Shown here: one piece after another, positions 17,254 through 25,509 of the stretch
Layout of the letters: each line of letters begins with the position of its first letter
Position numbering within the stretch: position 1 is the first letter of the stretch
Source of the DNA: Chakrabartia godavariana
GTDB taxonomy: Bacteria; Pseudomonadota; Alphaproteobacteria; Sphingomonadales; Sphingomonadaceae
Assembly: GCA_005518185.1 (NCBI GenBank)
Contig: RKSN01000002.1
Location: forward strand, 496,001 to 560,000
Length of the DNA stretch: 64,000 bases
Direction of reading: 5' to 3'
Notes under the pieces: model-generated
Database searches by the model: none
What the model was told of the DNA's origin: nothing
The model's input: only the letters and a program-made list of their open reading frames with translations
Program-made: the position numbers and the translations under genes

Positions 17254-18465
17254 GTGGATGCCCTTCGCTTAGTCCGCATAGTTCCAATTGCTGCGCTTAT
17301 AGTCGTTTCGGCTATGGCAGCTTGGCAGTCGGCGGAGTATTCGTGGACGGCGTTTCTCGCAAAGGCTGACCCGGCACGCGCATTGGCAGCGGCACCTGAC
17401 AGCGGGGCGGCCATCGTCGCGCAAGTGACAGCAAAGATCGAGAGTAACCCAGGCTATGTGCCAGGGCGCTTAGAGGCCAAGAGCGCCTTGGCTTCGCTCC
17501 GTGATCGGCCGCTGAACGAGGGAGCGCTTCGCATCCTCGCGAGTGTTCGGGAACGAGACGGAGATGAATCTAAAGCAGCCGAGTTGATGCGGCTTTCAGA
17601 TCGTGTTTCCCGAAGGGACGTTCTCGCGCAGCTCTGGCTTATAGAAAATGCGGTTCGTCTGGATAACGTTAGCGGAGCAATTGAGCATTATCACAACGCT
17701 TTGTCCTTGCGCGCCGAATTAGGCCCAGTTCTTTTCCCAATTCTTTCGGCCGCATTGCCGCATGAGGAGGTACGAAGAGCACTGCAGCCATATATCAGAA
17801 ATGGTGTCGCCTGGGTGCCGGCGTTTCTCACCATCGCCGCAGCAAACTCCCCGACCCAGGCAATATCAAGTGTGCTCGGCACGAACGCCGCGTATCTATC
17901 CGACGCCAGCTTTGATCGCGCCAAGGCCACAATGATCCACCGTCTGCTGTTGGAAGGCAGTTCGTCGGCCACGACCCTAGCCAGTGCTTTCTGGCCAGGA
18001 CTGGGGGCGTCCGCCTACAAATCCTTTGGGATGTCTGCCGCCAGTCGCGATGGGCGGACTGGAAGGTTGGCATGGGACCTCCCCCAAACCGAGGGTGTCA
18101 CGTCGTCAATCGAGAGTGATGGCATGGTCACTGCCAGCATAGCACCTTTGGCAAGAGGTGTTCTGGTCGAACGTGACTTTCCGGTCACGCCCGGGCAGAG
18201 CTACCACCTGTCCAACAGCTTCCGACAAACTGAGCGCAGCGCTCCGGCGACGCTTCGGTGGATTGTGGCATGTGTGTATGCAGATAGGCTCGAAACGGTA
18301 GCCAGCGAGGGTTCGCTCACGAACCAGAGCGCCGCTGCGTCTGCCATGGATATCACCATTCCCGCCGGGTGCAATTTAGCCCGTTTCTCGCTGGCGGTGC
18401 AGGGCCCGGATAGCCAAACCCCGGCCGGCGTTGTCGCGTCCGGCTTCACTTTGACGAGGCGCTGA
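17254..18465 (+). CDS. Unknown protein of the polysaccharide operon, helical-repeat plus C-terminal beta domain
   Basis: 403 residues, GTG start eight bases after the BY-kinase stop. An N-terminal hydrophobic segment (IVPIAALIVVSAMAAW) should be a signal anchor, putting the rest in the periplasm. Residues about 50-230 look like TPR-type alpha-helical repeats (GALRILASVRERDGDESKAA, VLAQLWLIENAVRL). The C-terminal third (about 270-400) changes character to short beta strands (VERDFPVTPGQSYHLSN, LRWIVACVYA, SGFTLTRR) as in carbohydrate-binding jelly-roll modules. I do not recognise the family. Its position between wzc and the dehydratase gene suggests a role in assembly or export of the polymer. 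Confidence 0.85.
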   Translation: MDALRLVRIVPIAALIVVSAMAAWQSAEYSWTAFLAKADPARALAAAPDSGAAIVAQVTAKIESNPGYVPGRLEAKSALASLRDRPLNEGALRILASVRERDGDESKAAELMRLSDRVSRRDVLAQLWLIENAVRLDNVSGAIEHYHNALSLRAELGPVLFPILSAALPHEEVRRALQPYIRNGVAWVPAFLTIAAANSPTQAISSVLGTNAAYLSDASFDRAKATMIHRLLLEGSSSATTLASAFWPGLGASAYKSFGMSAASRDGRTGRLAWDLPQTEGVTSSIESDGMVTASIAPLARGVLVERDFPVTPGQSYHLSNSFRQTERSAPATLRWIVACVYADRLETVASEGSLTNQSAAASAMDITIPAGCNLARFSLAVQGPDSQTPAGVVASGFTLTRR

Positions 18466-18472
18466 GACCAAC

Positions 18473-20392
18473 ATGATTTCACGCGCCAACACCGCAATAC
18501 TCGCCCTTCCTCGCTGGACGAAGCGGCTGGTTGCGGTGTGCGCCGACATCGCGATGTGCATCGGCACCGTTGCAGCCGCCTTTGCACTTCGCTTGGATGG
18601 CTGGGTGTGGCCACAGGACACAAGATGGTTTGCCTATCTCGCCTCAGTAACCTTCGCCATCCCGTTATTCGTAAGCTTCGGTCTTTACAGGGCGATTTTC
18701 CGTTATGCCGGATGGGGCGCGATGATGAGCATCGCTCGTGCATGCGCTATTTACGCCCTTATTTATTCGTTCGTCTTCACTTGGATCGGAATTGTAGAAG
18801 TTCCACGCAGCATCGGTCTGCTACAACCCATCTTGCTCTTTCTGGCCATAAGTATCTCGCGTGCCGTTGCACGCTACGTTTTGGGTGGAGAGTATCGCGA
18901 TTTGCTCCGCATTCACGAACGAAAGCGTGTGTTGATTTATGGGGCGGGATCTGCCGGTCGCCAACTCGCCGCGGCTTTGGCGAGTTCCGACGAAATGACA
19001 CTGGTCGGCTTTGTCGATGACGACGAGAGCCTCATTGGGGGGGTCCTAAACAGCAAACGAATCTACAGCGGTAGAAACCTCGCTGAAACTATCCGCGACC
19101 TCGAAGCGACAGATTTGCTTCTGGCGATCCCCTCTGCAACTCGGCAGCGACGGGCAGCAATCATTGATGATCTGCATGGTGCTCCTGTGGTCATACGGAC
19201 GCTGCCTGGTCTGATGGATCTCGCGCACGGAAGGGTCACCGTCCAGGACCTGCGCGAACTTGAAATCGAAGATTTGCTTGGACGCGAGCCTGTACCGCCA
19301 AACACACTCTTATTATCCCGCAACATCGCCGGCAAAACCGTCATGGTGTCCGGCGCAGGAGGGTCGATCGGAAGCGAACTATGTCGCCAGATTCTCGATT
19401 TGAAGCCGAAGACCCTCCTGTTGGTCGAGTTCAGCGAATTCAATCTCTATGCAATCGAACAAGAGTTGAACGCTCGTAGCGCAGCGGCTTCTGGCGACAC
19501 GGCCTCTCAAATCGTTCCTCTTCTTGCGTCGGTTCAAGACACCTCTCGGCTTGACGGTCTGTTTGAAATTTGGCGGCCTGACACCGTCTACCATGCCGCA
19601 GCCTACAAACATGTGCCTATCGTAGAGTTTAATCCTTCCGAAGGCGTGCGAAACAACGTCTTCGGAACCCTTTGCGTTGCACAGCTGGCTATGAACTTCG
19701 GTGTTAAAAACTTTGTGCTTATCAGCACCGACAAAGCGGTTCGTCCGACAAATATCATGGGCACTACAAAAAGACTGGCAGAACTCGTCTTGCAAGCCCT
19801 TGCGCGAGAGGCCAGCCAGACCAAGTTTTCAATGGTCCGTTTCGGGAATGTGTTGGGATCGAGCGGCTCGGTCGTTCCCCTCTTCCGGCACCAGATTGCC
19901 TCGGGCGGTCCGGTGACGATTACGCATCCAGAGATCACACGCTACTTCATGACCATCCCTGAAGCAGCCTCGCTCGTTATCCAGGCTGGCGCGATGGCGG
20001 CAGGAGGGGAAGTATTCCTTCTCGATATGGGCGAGCCTGTGAAGATCGCTGATCTTGCGCGGCGTATGATAGAGTTGAGCGGCCTCACGTTGAAGGGGCC
20101 GGACAACCCTGACGGAGACATCGAGATCAAATTCGTTGGCCTGAGACCTGGTGAAAAGCTCTACGAAGAGCTCCTGATTGGCGAGAATCCGGAGCCCACC
20201 TCGCATCCTCGGATCATGAAGGCGCGTGAGCACCACATCGAATGGAGGGAACTGGCGCCCCAGCTGGATACGCTCCGACAAGCCGTCGAAAATGGTGAAG
20301 TCTTCGACATCTTGGCCATTCTTAGAAATTTGGTGCCGGAGGCCAGTCTGGAAGAGCGCGGCCCATTCAGGCGAACCACCGTGACATCCTGA
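18473..20392 (+). CDS. Membrane-bound UDP-N-acetylglucosamine 4,6-dehydratase (PglF/WbpM type)
   Basis: 639 residues. Four N-terminal membrane helices (about 20-130), a first Rossmann fold with YGAGSAGRQLA (156-166), then the catalytic SDR domain with GAGGSIGSE (294-302). In the active site the usual Tyr is replaced by Met429 with Lys433 (STDKAVRPTNIMGTTKR), which is the known pattern of the FlaA1/WbpM/PglF dehydratases. The length matches WbpM (665) and PglF (590). It should convert UDP-GlcNAc to the 4-keto-6-deoxy sugar, the precursor of bacillosamine or FucNAc/QuiNAc. Last gene of the rightward block; convergent with the PglE-like aminotransferase, a likely next step. Confidence 0.93.
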   Translation: MISRANTAILALPRWTKRLVAVCADIAMCIGTVAAAFALRLDGWVWPQDTRWFAYLASVTFAIPLFVSFGLYRAIFRYAGWGAMMSIARACAIYALIYSFVFTWIGIVEVPRSIGLLQPILLFLAISISRAVARYVLGGEYRDLLRIHERKRVLIYGAGSAGRQLAAALASSDEMTLVGFVDDDESLIGGVLNSKRIYSGRNLAETIRDLEATDLLLAIPSATRQRRAAIIDDLHGAPVVIRTLPGLMDLAHGRVTVQDLRELEIEDLLGREPVPPNTLLLSRNIAGKTVMVSGAGGSIGSELCRQILDLKPKTLLLVEFSEFNLYAIEQELNARSAAASGDTASQIVPLLASVQDTSRLDGLFEIWRPDTVYHAAAYKHVPIVEFNPSEGVRNNVFGTLCVAQLAMNFGVKNFVLISTDKAVRPTNIMGTTKRLAELVLQALAREASQTKFSMVRFGNVLGSSGSVVPLFRHQIASGGPVTITHPEITRYFMTIPEAASLVIQAGAMAAGGEVFLLDMGEPVKIADLARRMIELSGLTLKGPDNPDGDIEIKFVGLRPGEKLYEELLIGENPEPTSHPRIMKAREHHIEWRELAPQLDTLRQAVENGEVFDILAILRNLVPEASLEERGPFRRTTVTS

Positions 20393-20431
20393 ATTACCTC
20401 ACGAACATCAGCAAAAAAGTCCGATAGCGGG

Positions 20432-21628
20432 TTAACGGCAGGCAGATTTGAGGACTGCAACAACTTTCGCGCAATAATCCTCGAGCTGTACATCGGTGAT
20501 AGTCGGATGGGTCAGAAACATTAGGCTAGTCTCACCGAGCCTCTGTGCGACGGGCAGCCGCCTTGCAGGGCGACACTCCAATCCGTCGAAGGCCTTTTCG
20601 AGATACACTTCCGAGCAGCTGCCTTGGAAAACAGGGGCGCCAGCCTCAGTGCACGCTTGCACGATGCGGTCACGGTTCCAATCAGGTCGAAGACCCCCTT
20701 CCTCCACGTACGCGTAGAGGCGGTAGAATGCATGGCGGTGTTGATCCGAAGGGAGCGGGACCCTTATGGCATCCTGAAACGGCAAGAGGCTATCGACGAG
20801 GCGGCCTGCGATGTGCCGACGGCGCGCTGACCAAGTGTCCATTCGGCTGAGCTGTATCCGACCGATAGCCGCCTGCATCTCAAGCATCCGCCAGTTTGTC
20901 CCCACGCTTTCGTGCAGCCAGCGGAAGCCGGGAGCATGTGAGCGATTGTACACCGCGTCCCAGCTCTTGCCATGGTCTTTGAACGACCACATCCTGGCCC
21001 ACAATGTCTCATCCTGACAAGTGACCATACCGCCCTCGCCACCAGTCGTCATAATCTTGTCCTGACAAAACGACCAGGCACCTATATGACCGATCGCGCC
21101 AACCGACTGGCCGCGATAGCGGGCCCCGTGCGCCTGAGCGCAGTCCTCGATGACCTTAGCTCCGCAGCGACCCGCGACTGCCATGATATCACTCATCTCG
21201 CATGGCCAGCCAGCCAGGTGGACCGGGATGATAGCGCGAGTGTTTTCGGTCATGACTTCAGCTACGGTTTGTGCGCTGATGAGACCGCTATCCTTGTCGA
21301 TATCCGCAAACACCGGCTTAGCTCCTGCGTTCAGCACACAAGTCACGGAAGCGATAAAGGTACGCGGGGTCACGATGACTTCGTCGGAATGGCTGCCGCC
21401 AAAGGCTGCTCCGATACCCAACCCTTGCAGGGCCAGATCCAATGCCAACGTACCATTAGAGACAGCGATCGCTTTGTTGGCGCCGACCCAGCTTGCGAAT
21501 TCGCGTTCGAATACCCGACACTGCTCTCCAGTCCAGTAGTTCACACGATTTGATCGAAGCACTTCCGCCACCGCGTTGGCCTCTTCTTCGGTATATGACG
21601 GCCAAGGTGCCAAACTCGTATTCAGCAT
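20432..21628 (-). CDS. DegT/DnrJ/EryC1 sugar aminotransferase, PglE-like
   Basis: 398 residues from the ATG at 21628, which has GGAGAAG seven bases upstream; a frame to 21661 adds 11 residues. It starts with the typical LAPWPSYTEEEANAV...NYWTGEQ block. PLP is bound by Lys191 in SFCQDKIMTTGGEGG, with EDCAQAHGA (161-169) contacting the cofactor. The enzyme uses PLP and glutamate to aminate a keto-sugar nucleotide. Given the PglF-type dehydratase encoded convergently and the PglC-like transferase just upstream, the likely reaction is 4-amination of UDP-4-keto-6-deoxy-GlcNAc, as by PglE. The assignment of the substrate is inference. Confidence 0.9.
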   Translation of the reverse strand: MLNTSLAPWPSYTEEEANAVAEVLRSNRVNYWTGEQCRVFEREFASWVGANKAIAVSNGTLALDLALQGLGIGAAFGGSHSDEVIVTPRTFIASVTCVLNAGAKPVFADIDKDSGLISAQTVAEVMTENTRAIIPVHLAGWPCEMSDIMAVAGRCGAKVIEDCAQAHGARYRGQSVGAIGHIGAWSFCQDKIMTTGGEGGMVTCQDETLWARMWSFKDHGKSWDAVYNRSHAPGFRWLHESVGTNWRMLEMQAAIGRIQLSRMDTWSARRRHIAGRLVDSLLPFQDAIRVPLPSDQHRHAFYRLYAYVEEGGLRPDWNRDRIVQACTEAGAPVFQGSCSEVYLEKAFDGLECRPARRLPVAQRLGETSLMFLTHPTITDVQLEDYCAKVVAVLKSACR

Positions 21629-21786
21629 TTCAAATGCTTCTCCCCAGATGGAGCCGGACATCCACGGCTAGATAAGCGCTCGCTTGCCTAGCTACCGAAT
21701 TCGGATGGTTCGCCCGGACCGCTGCAGAAAGCCGATCAGTGGGCGAAATGTTGGACTGTCCACTCGCATGCCCATGTTTTGGCGTC
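21629..21786. other. 158-bp spacer in the leftward polysaccharide block
   Basis: The only sizeable gap within the leftward block, between the PglC-like and PglE-like genes. It could contain a separate promoter for the aminotransferase gene. No hairpin with T-tract or tRNA was seen. Confidence 0.35.
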
Positions 21787-22380
21787 CTAGCGCATATTAC
21801 CTGTAAACTTGCTAGTTGTGGCTTCACCATGAGCCGATACACCCTCACGCCTCAACACTTTCGCGATGGTCATCACTATTATACGCAAGTCGAGCAAAAA
21901 GTTACGATTATCGACGTACCAAAGGTCCAAAGCGAACTTTTCGTCCCAAGTCACGGCATTCCGACCATTCACCTGAGCCCATCCCGTTATACCTGGACGA
22001 ACATCATGACGGCGTGCCTGTTCTGCTGAGTAAAGAGGCAAGTATTCAACCAGCAGGGGTCGGGGGCCGACAAGACTCATTTCCCCCTTCAAAACGTTCC
22101 ATAAACCTGGCAACTCGTCTAGACTGGTCGATCGAAGCAGACGGCCGAAGCGCGTCAACCTCTCCGCGTCCGGCCGCAATTTGCCATTTGCGTCCGCGAA
22201 GTTGTTCATCGAGCGAAACTTGAACATGTTGAACAGTCGGCCATGAAGCCCTGGCCGCTCTTGGCAGAAAAGGACTGGAGTACCCAGCTTGAGCCGCACC
22301 AACAGTGCGACAATCGCGATGACTGGCGAGAGAAACAACATGGCCGAGGCGGCTATGACTATATCGAACAACCGCTTCAT
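21787..22380 (-). CDS. Initiating phosphoglycosyl transferase, PglC-like
   Basis: 197 residues, the size of the minimal monotopic phosphoglycosyl transferases such as PglC (about 200) without extra domains. N-terminal re-entrant helix (MKRLFDIVIAASAMLFLSPV), then GTPVLFCQERPG, KFRSM, the catalytic Asp-Glu dyad in STSLDELPGLWNVLKGEMSL, and VGPRPLL with PGITGWAQVNGRN. It transfers a sugar 1-phosphate from a UDP-sugar to undecaprenyl phosphate at the inner membrane and starts the repeat unit. Diacetylbacillosamine would fit the PglF, PglE and PglD-like genes in the window. It overlaps the upstream glycosyltransferase gene by four bases. Confidence 0.93.
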   Translation of the reverse strand: MKRLFDIVIAASAMLFLSPVIAIVALLVRLKLGTPVLFCQERPGLHGRLFNMFKFRSMNNFADANGKLRPDAERLTRFGRLLRSTSLDELPGLWNVLKGEMSLVGPRPLLVEYLPLYSAEQARRHDVRPGITGWAQVNGRNAVTWDEKFALDLWYVDNRNFLLDLRIIVMTIAKVLRREGVSAHGEATTSKFTGNMR

Positions 22381-23627
22381 GGCTGCCTCCCCACGTCAGC
22401 CCCCCGGTTTTGATGGGGGAAGACGACGGCTGCCATTTGGCGTGCGAGTTGCGAGTATTGGCGATTGCTTTTTATCCAAGCGCGCCCAGCCGCCCCGATG
22501 CGCGCGCGCTCTTCGCAAGGAAGCGCCGCGAGGCGAAGGATCTCTTCCCGCAACGCTTCTGCATTGCCGGCTGGAACAAAACGCCCGCCGCCGGACTCGT
22601 TTAACATGGACGGATAACCGGAATAAGCTCCGATGACCGGCCGTCCGGCAAGCAGGTAGTCGTTCAACTTGTTGAGCGACATGCCATAATCCCAGACCTT
22701 GGAAGGATAGGTGGAAAAGAATGTAACATCACAGTGTCGTAGCAGGGATTGCACCATATTTTTAGGAACTGCTGGTGCAAAGCTGACGTTTTGCAGGTCT
22801 GCAGTGTCCCGCTCAAAACGTTCCTTCAGATCACCGTCTCCGACCAATAGGAAATGGATATCCGGACAGGCGGTCATCTCGCGCGCAGTTTGAAGCAATA
22901 CCTCCAAGGCATTTGTTTGACCGATTGTCCCGGCATGGCAGACGATGAACTTTCCACGCGGAATATGGGACGTGACGTAGTCCTCCGGCAAAGGGTCCGG
23001 CTCCCCTAGTTGTGAAGCGTCAATGCCCATAGGAATACAATAAACCGGTACAGGCGCTCCCGAAACTTCGCGCACATGCTGAACCAGGTTTGGCATTGTG
23101 CCGATAACGGCGTCGCTTTTCCGATAAGCAAGTTTTTCCACCCATTGCAGCGCGACAACGAACGGATTCCGGGGACTGAAACCGCCTTCCGCGACGAGCG
23201 TCAATGGCCAGATATCCCGGACTTCGAACACAAGCCGACAGCGATACCGCGCACGAAGCAAAAGACCATTGAAAATGGTGAGAAGGGACAACGAAGACAC
23301 AATGACGACTGAAGGCGGCGGGAGCTGCTTCTTCGGCAAGCGCCAAAGCCTCCATTCAAACTCGAGCCAGCTGAAGATCCGGCCGACCGACTTTGCCCCT
23401 GAATATTTGCGCAATCTGATCCAGTGGATCTCCACATTATCAATTGCTTCAGCCAAATGCGGCCGTGCGAGGTGCCTGCTGACGAAGAGATGGTTCGAAG
23501 CGCCAGCGAACACGACAGGCCGAATGCCGAGTGCAGCGAGTTCCCGCAGCAGTAGAAACGGTCTAGAACCGACTCGATGTTCTGGAAGCCCGAAATACTT
23601 CGAGATGTACCACACAGTCTCTAACAC
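22377..23627 (-). CDS. Glycosyltransferase, GT4 family
   Basis: 416 residues with a GTG start ten bases after the amidotransferase stop. N-terminal domain begins VWYISKYFGLPEHRVGSRPF, the usual opening of WbuB/WcfI-type GT4 enzymes that act on UDP-N-acetyl sugars (FucNAc transferase branch). The C-terminal nucleotide-binding domain contains FIVCHAGTIGQTNALEVLL, FLLVGDGDLKERFE and the E-x7-E-like region GRPVIGAYSGYPSMLNESGGG. Activated sugar and acceptor cannot be fixed from sequence. It lies directly upstream of the PGT gene and downstream of the amidotransferase, so it probably adds the second or third sugar of the repeat. Confidence 0.9.
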   Translation of the reverse strand: MLETVWYISKYFGLPEHRVGSRPFLLLRELAALGIRPVVFAGASNHLFVSRHLARPHLAEAIDNVEIHWIRLRKYSGAKSVGRIFSWLEFEWRLWRLPKKQLPPPSVVIVSSLSLLTIFNGLLLRARYRCRLVFEVRDIWPLTLVAEGGFSPRNPFVVALQWVEKLAYRKSDAVIGTMPNLVQHVREVSGAPVPVYCIPMGIDASQLGEPDPLPEDYVTSHIPRGKFIVCHAGTIGQTNALEVLLQTAREMTACPDIHFLLVGDGDLKERFERDTADLQNVSFAPAVPKNMVQSLLRHCDVTFFSTYPSKVWDYGMSLNKLNDYLLAGRPVIGAYSGYPSMLNESGGGRFVPAGNAEALREEILRLAALPCEERARIGAAGRAWIKSNRQYSQLARQMAAVVFPHQNRGADVGRQP

Positions 23628-23636
23628 GGTAAGCTC

Positions 23637-25451
23637 TTAATAGAGCCGCGGGATGGCGTTGACTGTCTTCACTACCTCAGCAAACGGCAACCCGACTGCG
23701 TCGAGATACCATTTCATGTTGGCGTAGCGTGGTCGGTTTTCGTCTTCGATCAGTGCCAGAGCCTCATCCCGCGTTATTTGACCTTCGCGGATCTGATTGC
23801 TCCGGAATGTCTCATGCTCTGAAAAGCCGGCAACTGTATAGTACACATAGTTATAGAAGGCGGCGGTGCCGTCGCCGATCCGCCATGTGGTGTTTGTATC
23901 AGGTGCCTTTTCCCAGTCATACATGGCGAGACACTGGTCGACAAGACGCTCGTCCCATGTCCAATAATCAAACACGTGGAAATAATCAGTCTTGGCGTGG
24001 AAGCTGCGATAATATTCGCCAGAGATGGTGTCCCATATCGACCGATTAAAATAGCCTGGGCTTTTCGCCATCGCTCTCAGGCGAAGATATTGATAGCGCA
24101 GTTGCTTTGCAGCCCCGTTCGAGTAAACCTTGTCTTCCTCAAAATCGGGAGGAACACCCAGGAAACCGGCCTTGAAGTGCGTAGTCTCAAGCGGGTTGAC
24201 CCCCCACAAGTTGAGGGAAATGCCGGTTTGACGCTTCACCGTCTCGACGTGACGGAAAAAGTGCTTATCGCCAGCCATCAATATGTTGATCATTCCCAGA
24301 TCGGGGTTCTTCAGCCACGCAGTCAGGTTCATCCGGATGTTTCGGCGTTTAAGGCTGATATCATCTGCGACAATAATGTTTTCCACACCTAGTTCCGCGC
24401 ACATCCGACTGATGTTGCGGCGTCCCAGGTCCGTCACCATGCCCCAGTCATATGTGTAGGTGATGGGCTTCATCTTCAGTTCTTCGACGATAAGATGGAG
24501 CGCATAGCAGCTGTCCCGTCCACCCGAAAACGGAACGATACAGTCCTCGCCTTTCGCGCGCCGGAACGGCTCAACCAGATCAAATAGTTCCTGTTTCGGT
24601 TTGGGCTTGTTCCGCTGCCGATAATTTGTGCAATAATTGCAGACGCCTTCTGAATCGAAACGAATGTAGGGCATTGTTTCCGGGAGTACGCACTTTGTGC
24701 ACCGCCGGAGATTGTGCGGCTCATAAACGAGCAGCTTTTCTTCGGCAGAAGTGAGAACCAATTCCGGGATCAGGTTTTCCGTACGGACGTTCACGTCCGT
24801 CACATCGAAATCCGAACTGCTCACTGGAATGTCGATGATGGCACCCTCGCGCCTGATTTGCCGCACGTTGACGCAGCCCAACTCCTTCAGAGGAAATGCC
24901 TCTGAAGAGAAGAGTGTATCGCCTCCCTTCTCGCCGACGTAGAGGCTACCGTTGTTCGAAAACAAACACAGTTTCCCAATCTTTGGGAATACAACAGCAC
25001 ACGCCGCCACGCCTTTGCACGCATCAAGGACTGTCTTTGCTACATTATCGACATGGCCATCGCGCTCAACGGATGTTGCGGCCAACGCCGCAATGACTTC
25101 CGTGTCGATTTCCAACTCGCGGCTTTTGTCGAGAGTCTCCCAGACTTTCTCATGATTGACGATAATGCCGTTGTGCAAGACACAAACGCCGTCGCGAAGG
25201 ACAGGCTGATTGTCGCTCAGTCCGTTCGTGATCAGGCGGCTGTGGCCCATCACGACGTCGGAAGCTCCAATTTTCGTATCCGCCAGTAAGCGCGATACGT
25301 CATGATCTGCCCGCTTTACGTGATAGCTATCGGCAAAGTGATATACGAGGCCGCTGGAGTCCCTCCCGCGCTGGCGCGCGTGAGTGGCAAGTGCCTGAAG
25401 ATCCGATTTCGCCCAAGTAGAACGGGATACGATCCCGAAAATTCCGCACAT
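23637..25451 (-). CDS. Single-chain glutaminase / N-acetyl sugar amidotransferase (class II GATase fused to WbpG-like domain)
   Basis: 604 residues from the ATG at 25451, which places the catalytic Cys2 directly after Met (MCGIFGIVS); the frame continues to 25634 but those residues would mask the nucleophile. N-terminal class II glutaminase: Cys2, Arg72 (GHSRLITNG), Asn94-Gly95 (LHNGII), Asp116 (IDTEV). Residues 247-604 form a WbpG/PseA/LegF-type amidotransferase: zinc-type cysteines Cys251, Cys254, Cys271, Cys274 (RRCTKCVLPE, GVCNYCTNY) and PP-loop FSGGRDSCYALH (308-319). It should make ammonia from glutamine and use ATP to convert an acetamido group of a sugar into acetamidino. In Pseudomonas WbpG needs separate HisH/HisF-like partners; here the ammonia source is fused. 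Confidence 0.9.
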   Translation of the reverse strand: MCGIFGIVSRSTWAKSDLQALATHARQRGRDSSGLVYHFADSYHVKRADHDVSRLLADTKIGASDVVMGHSRLITNGLSDNQPVLRDGVCVLHNGIIVNHEKVWETLDKSRELEIDTEVIAALAATSVERDGHVDNVAKTVLDACKGVAACAVVFPKIGKLCLFSNNGSLYVGEKGGDTLFSSEAFPLKELGCVNVRQIRREGAIIDIPVSSSDFDVTDVNVRTENLIPELVLTSAEEKLLVYEPHNLRRCTKCVLPETMPYIRFDSEGVCNYCTNYRQRNKPKPKQELFDLVEPFRRAKGEDCIVPFSGGRDSCYALHLIVEELKMKPITYTYDWGMVTDLGRRNISRMCAELGVENIIVADDISLKRRNIRMNLTAWLKNPDLGMINILMAGDKHFFRHVETVKRQTGISLNLWGVNPLETTHFKAGFLGVPPDFEEDKVYSNGAAKQLRYQYLRLRAMAKSPGYFNRSIWDTISGEYYRSFHAKTDYFHVFDYWTWDERLVDQCLAMYDWEKAPDTNTTWRIGDGTAAFYNYVYYTVAGFSEHETFRSNQIREGQITRDEALALIEDENRPRYANMKWYLDAVGLPFAEVVKTVNAIPRLY

Positions 25452-25509
25452 CGTGTTTACCCTCGGTGACAGGCTAGATTGTCGAGTTTCGAAAGCTGCT
25501 AAGAATACG

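Noticed and set aside
17157-17414. His-Asn-Ser repeat protein on the minus strand
   Set aside because: It is only the reverse reading of the Gly-Tyr repeat in the BY-kinase gene.
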